The notes beneath the pieces were generated by a model. That model did no database searches, was not told the DNA's origin, and saw only the letters and a program-made list of their open reading frames with translations. The translations under genes and the position numbers were made by a program. Of a stretch of 64,000 nt of DNA, positions 6,229 through 15,920 are shown piece after piece. Origin of the DNA: Marininema halotolerans (GTDB taxonomy: Bacteria; Bacillota; Bacilli; Thermoactinomycetales; DSM-45169); assembly GCF_900116235.1 (NCBI RefSeq), contig NZ_FPAA01000006.1, positions 124,001 to 188,000 on the forward strand, read 5' to 3'. Each line of letters opens with the position of its first letter. Position 1 is the first letter of the stretch.

Positions 6229-7515
6229 ATGGCACAGTATGAAGCGCCTAAAGCAGGAGAAAAAATCACCCTAAACAATGGTGAATTGCAAGTTCCCGAT
6301 AAACCAATTATCCCCTTTATCGAAGGAGATGGAATCGGTCCAGATATCTGGGCAGCAGCACAACGTGTATTTGATGCGGCTGTGGAAAAAGCATACGGTT
6401 CAAAGAAAAAAATTGAGTGGTATGAAATCTACGCAGGTGAAAAAGCTCATGATCGTTTTGGTGAGTGGTTGCCAGAGGCTACGCTAAAAGCAATTGAAGA
6501 ATACTATGTTGCGATTAAAGGTCCTCTGACTACACCTGTAGGTGGTGGAATTCGCTCCTTAAATGTAGCCCTCCGTCAAGAATTGGACCTCTTTGTTTGT
6601 TTGCGTCCCGTTCGTTACTTTAATGGTGTTCCCTCCCCTGTAAAGAAGCCTGAACAAGTCGATATGGTGATCTTCCGGGAAAACTCCGAGGACATCTATG
6701 CAGGAATTGAGTGGGAAGCTGAAACCGATGAAGCGAAAAAGATGATTCGCTTTATGCAAGAGGAGATGGGTGTGAAGAAAATTCGCTTCCCTGAGACCTC
6801 AGGGATTGGTATCAAACCAGTCTCCAAAGAAGGTACGGAACGATTGGTTCGTGCCGCGATTCAGTATGCCCTTGATCACGGTCGTAAAAGTGTCACCCTT
6901 GTTCATAAAGGCAACATCATGAAATATACAGAAGGTGCCTTTAAGAGCTGGGGGTATGAATTGGCTCACAAGGAATTCCGTGACCAAGTATTCACATGGC
7001 AGGATTATGATGCCATCAAAGATAAGCATGGTGTCGAAGCGGCTAACCAAGCTCAATCGGAAGCAGAAGCGGCCGGGAAACTATTGGTGAAAGACTCCAT
7101 CGCAGATGCGTTCTTGCAACAAATTCTTACCCGTCCGGCTGAGTATGATGTGATTGCAACCCTCAACCTCAACGGGGATTATGTCTCGGATGCACTTGCT
7201 GCTCAGGTTGGTGGAATTGGGATTGCTCCAGGTGCGAACATTAACTTTGAGAGCGGTCATGCAATTTTTGAAGCGACCCATGGGACTGCTCCGAAATATG
7301 CTGGAATGGATAAGGTGAACCCGGGTTCTGTCATCCTTTCAGGTGTATTGATGTTAGAGCACCTTGGTTGGCAAGAAGCGGCTGACCGAATTTATCGTGC
7401 GATGGATAAAACAATTGGTCAAAAGACGGTGACCTATGACTTTGCACGTTTGATGGATGGTGCCGAAGAGCTGAAATGCTCTGAGTTTGCAACAAAGCTG
7501 ATTGAAAACCTGTAA
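6229..7515 (+). CDS. icd: NADP-dependent isocitrate dehydrogenase
   Basis: The enzyme oxidatively decarboxylates isocitrate to 2-oxoglutarate in the TCA cycle. The 428-residue length fits the homodimeric bacterial Icd. Typical motifs are present: the [10 protein letters not shown]-terminal loop, the isocitrate-binding serine segment [28 protein letters not shown], and the C-terminal [19 protein letters not shown] of the NADP site. ATG 6229 follows AGGAGGAG at 6213-6220. It lies 75 bases after citZ and 35 before mdh without an intervening terminator, so the three genes form one operon. Confidence 0.95.
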   Translation: MAQYEAPKAGEKITLNNGELQVPDKPIIPFIEGDGIGPDIWAAAQRVFDAAVEKAYGSKKKIEWYEIYAGEKAHDRFGEWLPEATLKAIEEYYVAIKGPLTTPVGGGIRSLNVALRQELDLFVCLRPVRYFNGVPSPVKKPEQVDMVIFRENSEDIYAGIEWEAETDEAKKMIRFMQEEMGVKKIRFPETSGIGIKPVSKEGTERLVRAAIQYALDHGRKSVTLVHKGNIMKYTEGAFKSWGYELAHKEFRDQVFTWQDYDAIKDKHGVEAANQAQSEAEAAGKLLVKDSIADAFLQQILTRPAEYDVIATLNLNGDYVSDALAAQVGGIGIAPGANINFESGHAIFEATHGTAPKYAGMDKVNPGSVILSGVLMLEHLGWQEAADRIYRAMDKTIGQKTVTYDFARLMDGAEELKCSEFATKLIENL

Positions 7516-7550
7516 TCATTTAAGGGATATGAATCGGGAGGTTACGTAAC

Positions 7551-8489
7551 ATGTCGATCCGCAGAAGAAAGATCTCCGTCATCGGTAGCGGGTTTACCGG
7601 GGCAACAACTGCATTGATGTTGGCACAAAAAGAATTAGGGGATGTCGTACTGGTAGATATTCCTCAAGCGGAGGGTCCTACCAAAGGGAAAGCCCTTGAT
7701 ATGATGGAAGCTTCACCCGTCGAAGGTTTTGATGCAAACATCATTGGAACGGTTGATTATGCAGATACCGCTGATTCCGACTTGGTAATTATTACAGCTG
7801 GTATTGCTCGCAAGCCCGGTATGAGCCGAGATGATCTTGTCAGTACGAACGCGAAAGTGATGCGTGCAGTTACTGAGCAAGTCGTAAAGTACTCTCCGGA
7901 AACGATTATCCTTGTCTTGACCAATCCTGTGGATGCCATGAGCTTTGAAGTTTTCCGGACCTCTGGCTTCCCAAAACATCGCGTCATTGGGCAATCCGGT
8001 GTGCTTGATACCGCTCGCTTCCGTACCTTCGTTGCACAAGAGCTGAATCTTTCGGTTGAAGATGTGACTGGCTTTGTGTTGGGTGGTCATGGCGACGATA
8101 TGGTGCCGCTTGTTCGTTATTCCTATGCAGGGGGAATTCCTCTGACCAACTGGTTGTCTAAAGAACGGTTGGATGCCATTGTTGAACGGACTCGGAAAGG
8201 TGGCGGGGAAATCGTAGGACTCTTAGGAAATGGTAGTGCCTATTATGCTCCTGCAGCTTCCCTCGTACAAATGGCAGAAGCGATTCTAAAAGACAAACGT
8301 CGGGTCTTGCCGGCTATTGCATACCTCGAAGGTGAGTATGGTTACCAGGATATGTACTTAGGGGTACCCGTTGTTCTTGGTGGAAATGGACTGGAGAAGA
8401 TCGTTGAGCTTGAACTGACGAAGGAAGAGAAAGCGGAACTGGACAAGTCTGCTGATTCAGTGCGTTCCGTAATGAAAGTATTAAACTAA
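7551..8489 (+). CDS. mdh: Malate dehydrogenase
   Basis: The enzyme oxidises malate to oxaloacetate with NAD. The 312-residue protein belongs to the LDH-like MDH class of Bacillus: glycine-rich [10 protein letters not shown] at 13-22, the acidic residue after the second strand ([11 protein letters not shown]), LTNPVDAM, and the catalytic His in [16 protein letters not shown]. Arg residues of the mobile loop ([13 protein letters not shown]) suit the four-carbon substrate. ATG 7551 has GGGAGG at 7536-7541. It is the last gene of the citZ operon, followed by a terminator. Confidence 0.95.
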   Translation: MSIRRRKISVIGSGFTGATTALMLAQKELGDVVLVDIPQAEGPTKGKALDMMEASPVEGFDANIIGTVDYADTADSDLVIITAGIARKPGMSRDDLVSTNAKVMRAVTEQVVKYSPETIILVLTNPVDAMSFEVFRTSGFPKHRVIGQSGVLDTARFRTFVAQELNLSVEDVTGFVLGGHGDDMVPLVRYSYAGGIPLTNWLSKERLDAIVERTRKGGGEIVGLLGNGSAYYAPAASLVQMAEAILKDKRRVLPAIAYLEGEYGYQDMYLGVPVVLGGNGLEKIVELELTKEEKAELDKSADSVRSVMKVLN

Positions 8490-8510
8490 GATACGTCTTT
8501 GGACAGTCCG

Positions 8511-8537
8511 AAAGGACTCGGTTCTTCCGAGTCCTTT
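8511..8537 (+). terminator. Terminator after mdh
   Basis: AAAGGACTCG pairs with CGAGTCCTTT around a 7-base loop, 21 bases after the mdh stop codon. The T-run is short. Confidence 0.75.
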
Positions 8538-8551
8538 CCCATCCTTGGATA

Positions 8552-8565
8552 TGTAAGCGCTATCA
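8552..8565. promoter_or_regulatory. CcpA cre site upstream of phoPR
   Basis: TGTAAGCGCTATCA fits the catabolite-responsive element consensus TGWAANCGNTNWCA at every defined position. It lies 195 bases upstream of phoP and 62 bases after mdh. CcpA repression of a phoPR promoter is established in B. subtilis, so this placement suggests conserved carbon control of the phosphate response. Confidence 0.7.
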
Positions 8566-8759
8566 TAAAGGGTTTTGAAAAAAAAGAATTTGGATGAATA
8601 AGGAACGTCCGGCGTGATTTAGCGATGGATATTCCTTTTTATTTTGCTCTTAAAACATGTTCTTGTCCGATTGGGGTCTTTACGAAGAGAGAGTGAACCA
8701 TGTACCATGATGAATGAATGGAGAGGAATTTCACTACAAATTAAGCGGAGGATGGGAAG

Positions 8760-9470
8760 ATGAGTAAAAAGGTGCTGGTCGTCGATGATGAACCCTCGAT
8801 TGTAAAGTTAGTCCAGTTCAACCTCGAAAAAGAAGGGTATCAAGTGCTTGTAGCAAGTGATGGAGAAGCTGCGTTAAGCAAAGTATCCGAAGAACAACCT
8901 GATCTGATTGTTCTTGATCTCATGCTTCCAAAAGTGGATGGTCTTGAGGTTTGTAAACAGGTACGAGCCCAAAATCATCACCTACCAATCCTTATGCTGA
9001 CAGCGAAAACCGAAGAATTTGACAAAGTGTTAGGTTTAGAACTCGGAGCCGATGATTATATGACAAAGCCCTTCAGTCCCCGGGAACTGACAGCGCGAGT
9101 GAAAGCGATCCTTCGCAGAATGGAAGCCATGCGGCAGACGGATGAGAACACACCGAATCAGTTGCTGAAAATTGGTGATCTTATTATTGATATTGAAGGG
9201 TACGAAGTGCGCCATCATCAAAGGACGATTGACCTTACCCCCAAGGAATTTGAACTCTTGATTTATCTAGCGAATCATCGGGGGAAAGTATTATCCCGAG
9301 ACCAATTACTCAACGCTGTTTGGGACTATGATTATATTGGGGATACTCGGATTGTAGATGTGCATGTGAGCCATCTTCGGGAAAAAGTCGAGGAGGATTC
9401 ACGAAATCCACTCTATATAAAAACCGTACGCGGAATTGGTTATAAATTTGAAGGTCCCAAGGAGGGCTAG
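8760..9470 (+). CDS. phoP: Phosphate response regulator PhoP
   Basis: This 236-residue OmpR-family regulator has a receiver domain (acidic pair D9-D10, phospho-acceptor D53 in LIVLDLMLP, conserved Lys in MLTAKTEEF) and a C-terminal winged helix with the TPKEFELLIYL and VRGIGYKFE motifs. It activates or represses phosphate-starvation genes and should bind the TTTACA repeats upstream of pstS. ATG 8760 follows GGAGGATGGGAAG. The phoR gene begins directly after the stop codon. Confidence 0.95.
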   Translation: MSKKVLVVDDEPSIVKLVQFNLEKEGYQVLVASDGEAALSKVSEEQPDLIVLDLMLPKVDGLEVCKQVRAQNHHLPILMLTAKTEEFDKVLGLELGADDYMTKPFSPRELTARVKAILRRMEAMRQTDENTPNQLLKIGDLIIDIEGYEVRHHQRTIDLTPKEFELLIYLANHRGKVLSRDQLLNAVWDYDYIGDTRIVDVHVSHLREKVEEDSRNPLYIKTVRGIGYKFEGPKEG

Positions 9471-9473
9471 TTG

Positions 9474-11216
9474 GTGCGTGGGCGATTGTTCGTCACTTTT
9501 TTATGGTTGACTGGTTTATCCGTATTGATCACAGGATTGTTAGTCTCCTTCTTGATGAGGGCAGCATATATGGATTCCCTTGGAGAAAGGATGGGGAAAG
9601 AAGGGCAACTCCTTGCAAAAAGTTTAGATTGGGAGAGTACAGCGCCTGGAAAGCCTAATTTCAGAAGACAGACTAGGCTGTACAGTCAAACATTGGACGC
9701 TCACGTTACTTTGATGGATAAGAATGGAGATGTGCTCAGTGATTCCGATCAGCGTTCAAAGAAAGGGAAAAATAATAAAAATAACTCTGCGGTAAAAAGG
9801 ATTTTGCAAAAAAAGGAACGATCGACCTATGAGCGTGTGGTTACTGACAACCAATTAGCGGTCTATGTGCCTGTTGATTACAATGGAGAACGAAAAGGGG
9901 TTCTACGTATTACAGTAGAGTTAGATTCCATCAATCATTCCCTGCGCCAAGTGTGGGTGTCGATGATTATTGGTCTCATCTTTGCATATGCAGTGGCCGC
10001 TCTAGTTAGTTCACGGTTGGCTTCACGCTTTACTCGCCCCATTGAGGAAATTACCCAAGTCGCAGTCGATGTTGCCCGTAATAAGTATCATCGACGCATT
10101 CCTGTGAAGAAACAGGATGAGATTGGACGCTTAGCAACCGCGATCAATCGGATGGGGGCCGGCCTTCGTTATCAGCTAGAAACCATCCGTAAAAGCGAGC
10201 GCCGGTTAACCGGTGTCATTGAAACGATGGAAAGTGGCCTTTTAATGGTGGATGCTGAAGGGAAGGTCACCGTCGCTAACCAAGCCATCCTATCGTTATT
10301 TGATCTTGGTTCGACTAGCTTGATCAACAAGTCCCTGACAGATTTACCCGTTTTCCATGAGTTGCAGGGGCTGGTCCATCATTGCAAAGAGTCACAGGAA
10401 TCGGTTAGGGATGAACTTCACTTATATTTTCCTACCGAGCGAATTTTAGCTGCTTCATTAACACCGATATGGGGCGGTGAGACGACGGGTATGGGTGTGG
10501 TTATCGTGCTACATGATATCACCCCCATTCGTTATCTAGAAAAGTTACGCACGGAATTTGTGGCCAATGTTTCCCATGAATTAAAAACCCCTGTCACGTC
10601 GCTGCGTGGATTTGCCGAGACGCTTCTCGATGGCGGGGTGGATGATCCGAAGATGCGACGAGAATTTCTAGAGATTATTCATTTTGAAAGCCTACGCTTA
10701 GAACGATTGATCGGCGATTTATTAGACCTTTCCAAGATTGAATCCCGCAAGGTACGTCTGAATGTGGTGAAAGTGAGTATTGATGATTTGCTTCGTCCTA
10801 CCATCAAGACAATGGAAGAAGAGATACGAAAACTAGATTTGCAATTGCATATGAAAGGGGAACGTGGGTTTAACGTTCGTGTTGACCCTGATCGTTTTTC
10901 TCAGATTGTCATCAACCTGGTTGCCAATGCAATGGCGTATACCCCTGCAGGTGGAAGCATTACCTTAACGACAGGGGTAGAGGAATCAAGTTGGTGGCTT
11001 CAAGTGGAGGATACAGGAATAGGGATTCCTAGTGAAGATCTCCCTCGTATATTTGAACGATTTTATCGTGTAGATAAAGCGAGATCCCGTGACTCAGGAG
11101 GGACAGGTCTAGGACTTGCCATTGTTAAACATCTCGTTGAGGCCCATCGAGGAACCATTGATGTAGAGAGCCAAGTTGGGGAAAAAACGGGTTTTACGCT
11201 CCGGTTTCCCCGCTAG
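9474..11216 (+). CDS. phoR: Phosphate sensor histidine kinase PhoR
   Basis: The protein has about 580 residues. It shows a membrane helix at about 6-30, an extracytoplasmic domain to about 160, a second helix (162-182), a HAMP domain, a PAS domain (about 245-350), the H box FVANVSHELKTP with the phosphorylated His near 368, and the N (NAMAYTP), G1 (DTGIGIP) and G2 (GTGLGLAIVKHL) boxes of the ATPase domain. It phosphorylates PhoP on phosphate limitation. GTG 9474 has GGAGG eight bases upstream; TTG 9471 is the alternative. The stop overlaps a short GC hairpin with a T-run. Confidence 0.93.
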   Translation: MRGRLFVTFLWLTGLSVLITGLLVSFLMRAAYMDSLGERMGKEGQLLAKSLDWESTAPGKPNFRRQTRLYSQTLDAHVTLMDKNGDVLSDSDQRSKKGKNNKNNSAVKRILQKKERSTYERVVTDNQLAVYVPVDYNGERKGVLRITVELDSINHSLRQVWVSMIIGLIFAYAVAALVSSRLASRFTRPIEEITQVAVDVARNKYHRRIPVKKQDEIGRLATAINRMGAGLRYQLETIRKSERRLTGVIETMESGLLMVDAEGKVTVANQAILSLFDLGSTSLINKSLTDLPVFHELQGLVHHCKESQESVRDELHLYFPTERILAASLTPIWGGETTGMGVVIVLHDITPIRYLEKLRTEFVANVSHELKTPVTSLRGFAETLLDGGVDDPKMRREFLEIIHFESLRLERLIGDLLDLSKIESRKVRLNVVKVSIDDLLRPTIKTMEEEIRKLDLQLHMKGERGFNVRVDPDRFSQIVINLVANAMAYTPAGGSITLTTGVEESSWWLQVEDTGIGIPSEDLPRIFERFYRVDKARSRDSGGTGLGLAIVKHLVEAHRGTIDVESQVGEKTGFTLRFPR

Positions 11217-11230
11217 GGGCTCTTTTTTTT
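11208..11230 (+). terminator. Weak terminator overlapping the phoR stop
   Basis: CCCC-GCTA-GGGG followed by CTC and eight T residues makes a short stem with a strong T-run. It could partly separate phoPR from the pst operon. Confidence 0.5.
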
Positions 11231-11249
11231 GTGCATCGATTCTTTCGTC

Positions 11250-11303
11250 TTTACAAAACCTTTACAATCCATTCACTCTAGTACAAAAGACTCTCTTTAT
11301 AGT
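11250..11303 (+). promoter_or_regulatory. PhoP box and promoter of pstS
   Basis: TTTACA (11250-11255), TTTACA (11261-11266) and TTCACT (11272-11277) repeat with an 11-bp period, the arrangement of B. subtilis PhoP boxes built from TT(A/C/T)ACA repeats. TATAGT at 11298-11303 is a fitting -10 box, with the PhoP box in place of a good -35 element, as expected for a promoter activated by PhoP~P. Confidence 0.85.
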
Positions 11304-11355
11304 AGTCAATGTAAGAAGGAAGAATGATTCCATCGACTCTAGGGGGTTACTTGTT

Positions 11356-12300
11356 ATGTGGAAGAAAGGTTTGGCTGTTGCAGGGGCATTACTACTATCC
11401 GTCTCACTTGCGGCGTGTTCATCAAATGCTAGCGGTGGTGGGAGTGAAAAGGATAAAGGTCTCTCGGGTACCATCAGAATCGACGGCTCCAGCACGGTAT
11501 TCCCAATCAGCCAGGCAGTAGCTGAAGAGTTTATGAAGAAAAACCCAAATGTCAATGTGACGGTTGCACAATCAGGAACAGGGGCTGGGTTTGACAAATG
11601 GACCAAACAAGAAACAGACTTGAGCGATGCTTCTCGTCTGATCAAAGATGAAGAAAAAGAAGCGGCTAAAAAATCGGGACTAGAGCCAAAGGAATTTCCA
11701 GTGGCCTTCGATGGAATCTCCGTTGTAGTCAATAAAGAAAATGACTTTGCGAAGACGATTACCACCAAGGAATTAAAAAAGATTTGGGAACCTGATTCCA
11801 AAGTGAAAACATGGAAAGACGTTCGATCCAACTGGCCTGATAAACCCATTAAATTATACGGTCCTGGAACTTCAGATGGTACCTTCGATTATTTCACAGG
11901 TGCGATCATCGGTGAAGAAGGAAAGAGCCGTACGGATTATACCCAGTCTGAAGACGATAATACCCTCGTAACAGGGGTTTCTGGTGATAAATACGCGCTT
12001 GGATATTTCGGATTCTCTTACTATGAAGAGAATAAAGATAAACTCAATGTTCTCAAGGTTGACAATGGTAAAGGTGGAGTTGCACCGTCCTTTGAAACAA
12101 TTAAAAATGGTACCTATTCTCCGCTCTCCCGTTCCATCTACGTTTACGCTGATGAAAAAACGATGACTGAGAATAAGGCGATCAAAGAATTCCTCTCCTT
12201 CTATCTGAAAGAAGGGAAGCAGTTGGTATCCGACGTCGGATATGTCCCTCTAACAGATAAGGATTATGAAAAGGGAATTGCCTTGCTAGAAGATAAGTAA
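11356..12300 (+). CDS. pstS: Phosphate ABC transporter substrate-binding lipoprotein PstS
   Basis: The 314-residue product starts with a lipoprotein signal ending in the lipobox LAAC. It then has the phosphate-binding signatures IDGSSTVFPISQAV and SGTGAGFDKW and the GPGTSDGTFDYF segment. It captures phosphate outside the membrane for PstCAB. ATG 11356 follows AGGGGGT by eight bases; an in-frame extension to 11176 would overlap phoR and spoil the signal peptide. The PhoP box upstream indicates induction on phosphate limitation. Confidence 0.95.
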   Translation: MWKKGLAVAGALLLSVSLAACSSNASGGGSEKDKGLSGTIRIDGSSTVFPISQAVAEEFMKKNPNVNVTVAQSGTGAGFDKWTKQETDLSDASRLIKDEEKEAAKKSGLEPKEFPVAFDGISVVVNKENDFAKTITTKELKKIWEPDSKVKTWKDVRSNWPDKPIKLYGPGTSDGTFDYFTGAIIGEEGKSRTDYTQSEDDNTLVTGVSGDKYALGYFGFSYYEENKDKLNVLKVDNGKGGVAPSFETIKNGTYSPLSRSIYVYADEKTMTENKAIKEFLSFYLKEGKQLVSDVGYVPLTDKDYEKGIALLEDK

Positions 12301-12315
12301 CCTTGAACGACTGGG

Positions 12316-12353
12316 AGTGTGGACCTCCTCTACTAAGAGGGAGGGGCCACACT
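12316..12353 (+). terminator. Attenuating hairpin between pstS and pstC
   Basis: AGTGTGG pairs with CCACACT, and an inner CCTCCTCT pairs with AGAGGGAGG around ACTA. A weak T stretch follows. Partial termination or mRNA protection here would leave more PstS than permease, as is common in pst operons. Confidence 0.6.
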
Positions 12354-12381
12354 TTCCCGTGTTTATTGAAAGGAGTCAAAC

Positions 12382-13317
12382 GTGGTGAAAAATCACTCAC
12401 TGGGAACAGCAGGTCGCTTTCGACGAAGTCGTTCTTTGGGAAGAACCTGGGAAAATATGATTCCAAAACTTCTTCTCGCTTGTGCACTGATTTCTGTTTT
12501 TACAACGCTTGGAATCATCGGTACGCTCATTTCTGAGACGACCTCCTTTTTTAGTCAAGTTTCTTTTGGCGAATTTTTCACGGAGACAAAGTGGACAGCA
12601 CTTTTTCATGAATCACAACAGCACTTTGGGGTATGGCCTTTAATTGCGGGTACCCTCTTAGTGACAGGGATCGCAGCAATCGTCGCTGTGCCAATCGGCC
12701 TGGCAAGTGCGATTTATCTGAGTGAGTATGCGAATCCCAAAGTAAGTAAAGTGTTAAAACCGATTCTAGAAGTATTGGCAGGAGTACCCACGATTGTATA
12801 TGGCTTTTTTGCACTCACCTTTGTTACTCCCTTATTGCGCGGTCTTTTGCCAGAGATGGGTGTTTTCAATGCGCTGTCAGCAGGGATCGTGGTTGGGATT
12901 ATGATCATCCCACTGATCGCTTCCCTGTCTGAAGATGCGATGAGTGCTGTACCAAAAAATATTCGTGAAGCGGCTTATGCGATGGGCTGTACCAAATTTG
13001 AGGTAGCATTAAAAGTGGTTGTACCAGCTGCCTTATCGGGAATTATTGCTTCCTTTGTACTGGGTCTTTCCCGGGCAATTGGAGAGACGATGATTGTGAC
13101 GATTGCTGCTGGAAGTACCCCCCAATTGACCTTAGATCCTACGGAATCCGTTCAGACAATGACTTCCTTTATTGTTCAAGCAGCAACGGGTGACAATAGC
13201 TTTGGCTCGACTGCGTATGGAGCCATCTATGCGGTTGGGATGACCCTATTCTTATTTACACTGGTAATGAATCTGTTAGCGCAATATATCTCTCGTCGCT
13301 TTAAGGAGGAGTACTGA
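12382..13317 (+). CDS. pstC: Phosphate ABC transporter permease PstC
   Basis: The 311-residue inner-membrane permease has about six hydrophobic helices and the ABC permease EAA-type loop (REAAYAMGCTKFEVALKVV). Together with PstA it forms the phosphate channel. The start is GTG 12382, or GTG 12385, after AAAGGAG at 12369-12375. Its TGA stop overlaps the pstA ATG by one base. Confidence 0.93.
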   Translation: MVKNHSLGTAGRFRRSRSLGRTWENMIPKLLLACALISVFTTLGIIGTLISETTSFFSQVSFGEFFTETKWTALFHESQQHFGVWPLIAGTLLVTGIAAIVAVPIGLASAIYLSEYANPKVSKVLKPILEVLAGVPTIVYGFFALTFVTPLLRGLLPEMGVFNALSAGIVVGIMIIPLIASLSEDAMSAVPKNIREAAYAMGCTKFEVALKVVVPAALSGIIASFVLGLSRAIGETMIVTIAAGSTPQLTLDPTESVQTMTSFIVQAATGDNSFGSTAYGAIYAVGMTLFLFTLVMNLLAQYISRRFKEEY

Positions 13318-14249
13318 TGAGTGCAGAAGAAGTTGTTATCCACCATCAAGAGGGGGAGTCAGGATCCCCTACGCTCTCACTTGTAGAGAAGAGAGAAAGA
13401 AGTCACTTTGGATTCCGTCGGTGGAAAAATCGTTTGGCCCACGGTCTATTCTTGATTAGCACAATGATTGGGGTCATTGTACTTGGTGCTCTACTTTGGA
13501 ACGTAGTGAAGGATGGATGGGCATGGGTAACGCCAACCTTCTTCAATAATTTTGCTTCACGCCTTCCCGAACAAGCAGGCATTAAAGCTGCCTTCTGGGG
13601 AACGATCTGGGTAATTGGACTAACAGTTCCCCTCACCTTTATCTTTGGTGTGGGTACGGCGATCTATCTAGAAGAATATGCACGTAAAAATCGGTTTACT
13701 CGTTTTATTCAACTGAACATCAGTAATTTAGCGGGTGTTCCTTCCATTGTATTTGGTATTTTAGGTTTGACCTTGTTCGTACGGTTGATGGGATTGGGCA
13801 AAACAGTCTTAGCCGGTTCGCTCACGATGACCTTATTAGTATTACCCATAGTCATTGTGGCTGCTCGTGAGGCGATTAGCAGTGTGCCGAATAATTTACG
13901 GTTGGCATCCCTTGCAATGGGAGCAACTCAATGGCAGACGATCCGACGTGTGGTACTACCCTATTCCATGCCTGGTATTTTGACTGGGGTGATCTTAGCA
14001 TTATCCCGTGCGATAGGAGAAACTGCACCCCTCATTATGATCGGGGCTGTATCTTTTATCGCTTTTACACCGGGATATGCACTCGACGCCTTCACTGTAA
14101 TGCCGATTCAGATCTATAGTTGGGTAAGTTTACCACAACCAGCTTTTCAACATTTGGCTGCAGCAGGGATTTTAGTCCTATTGGCCATGTTGTTATCGAT
14201 GAACGCGTTCGCTGTGTTTTTGCGAAACCGTTTTTCGAAGGATAAATAA
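13317..14249 (+). CDS. pstA: Phosphate ABC transporter permease PstA
   Basis: This 310-residue permease has a hydrophilic N-terminal tail of about 35 residues and six hydrophobic helices. The loop LASLAMGATQWQTIRRVVLP contacts PstB. It pairs with PstC. ATG 13317 is translationally coupled to pstC through TGATG, with AAGGAGGA at 13303-13310 inside the pstC end. Confidence 0.93.
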   Translation: MSAEEVVIHHQEGESGSPTLSLVEKRERSHFGFRRWKNRLAHGLFLISTMIGVIVLGALLWNVVKDGWAWVTPTFFNNFASRLPEQAGIKAAFWGTIWVIGLTVPLTFIFGVGTAIYLEEYARKNRFTRFIQLNISNLAGVPSIVFGILGLTLFVRLMGLGKTVLAGSLTMTLLVLPIVIVAAREAISSVPNNLRLASLAMGATQWQTIRRVVLPYSMPGILTGVILALSRAIGETAPLIMIGAVSFIAFTPGYALDAFTVMPIQIYSWVSLPQPAFQHLAAAGILVLLAMLLSMNAFAVFLRNRFSKDK

Positions 14250-14261
14250 GGGGGAACTTCT

Positions 14262-15035
14262 ATGAGTCAGGCAACCATGACGCGGAATGCGATTCAGATC
14301 AAGGATCTTGATCTTTATTATGGGGAGAAACAGGCCCTTAAAAAGATAAATATGTCAATTGAAGAAAAAACGGTGGTTGCCTTAATCGGACCATCCGGTT
14401 GTGGGAAATCGACTTTTTTGCGGACGTTAAATCGCATGAATGACATGATTCCGGGTGTTCGCATCGATGGGACGATTACCATGCATGATGAAGATATCTA
14501 TAACAAAGAGATTGATGTGGAAATGCTTCGCAAGGAAGTGGGGATGGTGTTTCAAGCGCCAAATCCGTTTCCAAAAAGTATTTATGATAACGTAGCGTAT
14601 GGGCCTCGTGTACATGGGCAGAGGAATCGGAAGATACTGGATGAGATTGTTGAGCGAAGCCTACGTCAAGCGGCTCTGTGGGAAGAAGTGAAGGATCGCT
14701 TAAAAGATCGGGCGACGGGTTTATCCGGCGGACAACAGCAGCGGCTTTGTATCGCTCGAACCCTTGCAGTAGAGCCTGAAATTGTTTTGATGGATGAACC
14801 AACCTCAGCACTGGATCCAATTTCAACAGCGAAGATTGAAGAATTGATTCAAGAATTGAAACAAAAATATACCATCATCATTGTTACTCATAATATGCAA
14901 CAAGCCGCTCGCATTTCAGATCGAACGGCATTTTTTCTCAATGGTGAGTTGGTGGAGGAGGATAAGACAGAGCGTCTGTTCTCCAATCCAAAAGATCAAC
15001 GAACTGAAGATTATATTACGGGCCGTTTTGGTTAA
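14262..15035 (+). CDS. pstB: Phosphate ABC transporter ATPase PstB
   Basis: The 257-residue ATPase has Walker [10 protein letters not shown], the signature [16 protein letters not shown], Walker [14 protein letters not shown] and the switch His in VTHNMQQ. The PstB-type segments [12 protein letters not shown] and [10 protein letters not shown] are present. It powers PstSCA uptake. ATG 14262 follows GGGGGAA at 14249-14255, and phoU follows after 18 bases. Confidence 0.95.
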   Translation: MSQATMTRNAIQIKDLDLYYGEKQALKKINMSIEEKTVVALIGPSGCGKSTFLRTLNRMNDMIPGVRIDGTITMHDEDIYNKEIDVEMLRKEVGMVFQAPNPFPKSIYDNVAYGPRVHGQRNRKILDEIVERSLRQAALWEEVKDRLKDRATGLSGGQQQRLCIARTLAVEPEIVLMDEPTSALDPISTAKIEELIQELKQKYTIIIVTHNMQQAARISDRTAFFLNGELVEEDKTERLFSNPKDQRTEDYITGRFG

Positions 15036-15053
15036 TGAAAGGAGAGAAATGCG

Positions 15054-15710
15054 ATGATTCGACCCTTTGATACTTCGCTAAAAGAAGTAAAAGAGAGTCT
15101 TCTCACTATGGGCGAAAAGCTGGAGGTAGCGATAAATAAGGCAGTTAAATCCTTAGCAAATCTTGATGCTTCATTGGGTAGGGAAGTGATGCGCCACGAT
15201 GCAGAGGTGGATAAAATTGAAGAAGAATTGGATATGAAAGTGGCGACCCTCATTGCAACCCAACAGCCTGTAGCAAAGGATTTGCGCAAGCTAATATCTG
15301 CCCTCAAAATCGCCTCTGACATGGAGCGAATGGCGGATCTGGCTGGAAACATTGCTGAAACAACGGTCAACTTGGTGGAAAATGATCAAAAACTCTTTAA
15401 AAAGCTTGAGAAAATCCCTGAAATGGCTCTCATTACACAGAAGATGGTTCATGACGGGATTAATAGTTATATCGATGGGAATGTCGAGTTAGCGAAAGAG
15501 ATGGCACGGCGGGACGATGAAGTCGACCAAATGTATGAGGAAATTGTAAAGGAACTCCTTGAACGGATGATCCATGAGCAACAATTTACAGAGGTTTCCT
15601 TACGGCTTTGTTTTGTTGCTCGTTATCTGGAACGGATTGCTGATCATGCGACGAACATTGCTGAAGAAATTGTTTATATTGAAACAGGTAAAAGGGTCGA
15701 TCTGAACTAG
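15054..15710 (+). CDS. phoU: Phosphate signalling protein PhoU
   Basis: The 218-residue protein consists of two three-helix PhoU repeats, each with a metal-binding E/DxxxD pattern (for example RHDAEVDKIEEELD and RRDDEVDQMYEEIVK). PhoU links the Pst transporter to the PhoR kinase and restrains the response when phosphate is plentiful. ATG 15054 has GGAGAG upstream. It is the last gene of the pst operon, before a terminator. Confidence 0.93.
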   Translation: MIRPFDTSLKEVKESLLTMGEKLEVAINKAVKSLANLDASLGREVMRHDAEVDKIEEELDMKVATLIATQQPVAKDLRKLISALKIASDMERMADLAGNIAETTVNLVENDQKLFKKLEKIPEMALITQKMVHDGINSYIDGNVELAKEMARRDDEVDQMYEEIVKELLERMIHEQQFTEVSLRLCFVARYLERIADHATNIAEEIVYIETGKRVDLN

Positions 15711-15725
15711 TTCGTTAGCAGTAAA

Positions 15726-15752
15726 CCGTCTCGGAGAGGGACGGATTTTTTT
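15726..15752 (+). terminator. Terminator of the pst-phoU operon
   Basis: CCGTCTC pairs with GGGACGG (one T-G pair) around GGAGA, and ATTTTTTTA follows 16 bases after the phoU stop. Confidence 0.85.
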
Positions 15753-15920
15753 ATTGAATGGACCTATCACTTGTGATGGAGTCGTGTCGCTTTTTATATG
15801 TAGATGGCGTAATTGGCTGTTTTTTGTCAATGGATAGGGGTTGCCGTCAGACAATATTTATGTAAAATGAACAGGAGAGACCGGGAAATAGAGAGAGACT
15901 GGGAAACAGGGAGAGGTTTC

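Noticed and set aside
11176..11355. N-terminal extension of PstS back to 11176
   Set aside because: It would run through the end of phoR, the terminator and the PhoP box, and would bury the lipoprotein signal peptide.
11262..11849. A 195-codon frame on the minus strand opposite pstS
   Set aside because: It has no ribosome binding site, and pstS on the plus strand is unambiguous.
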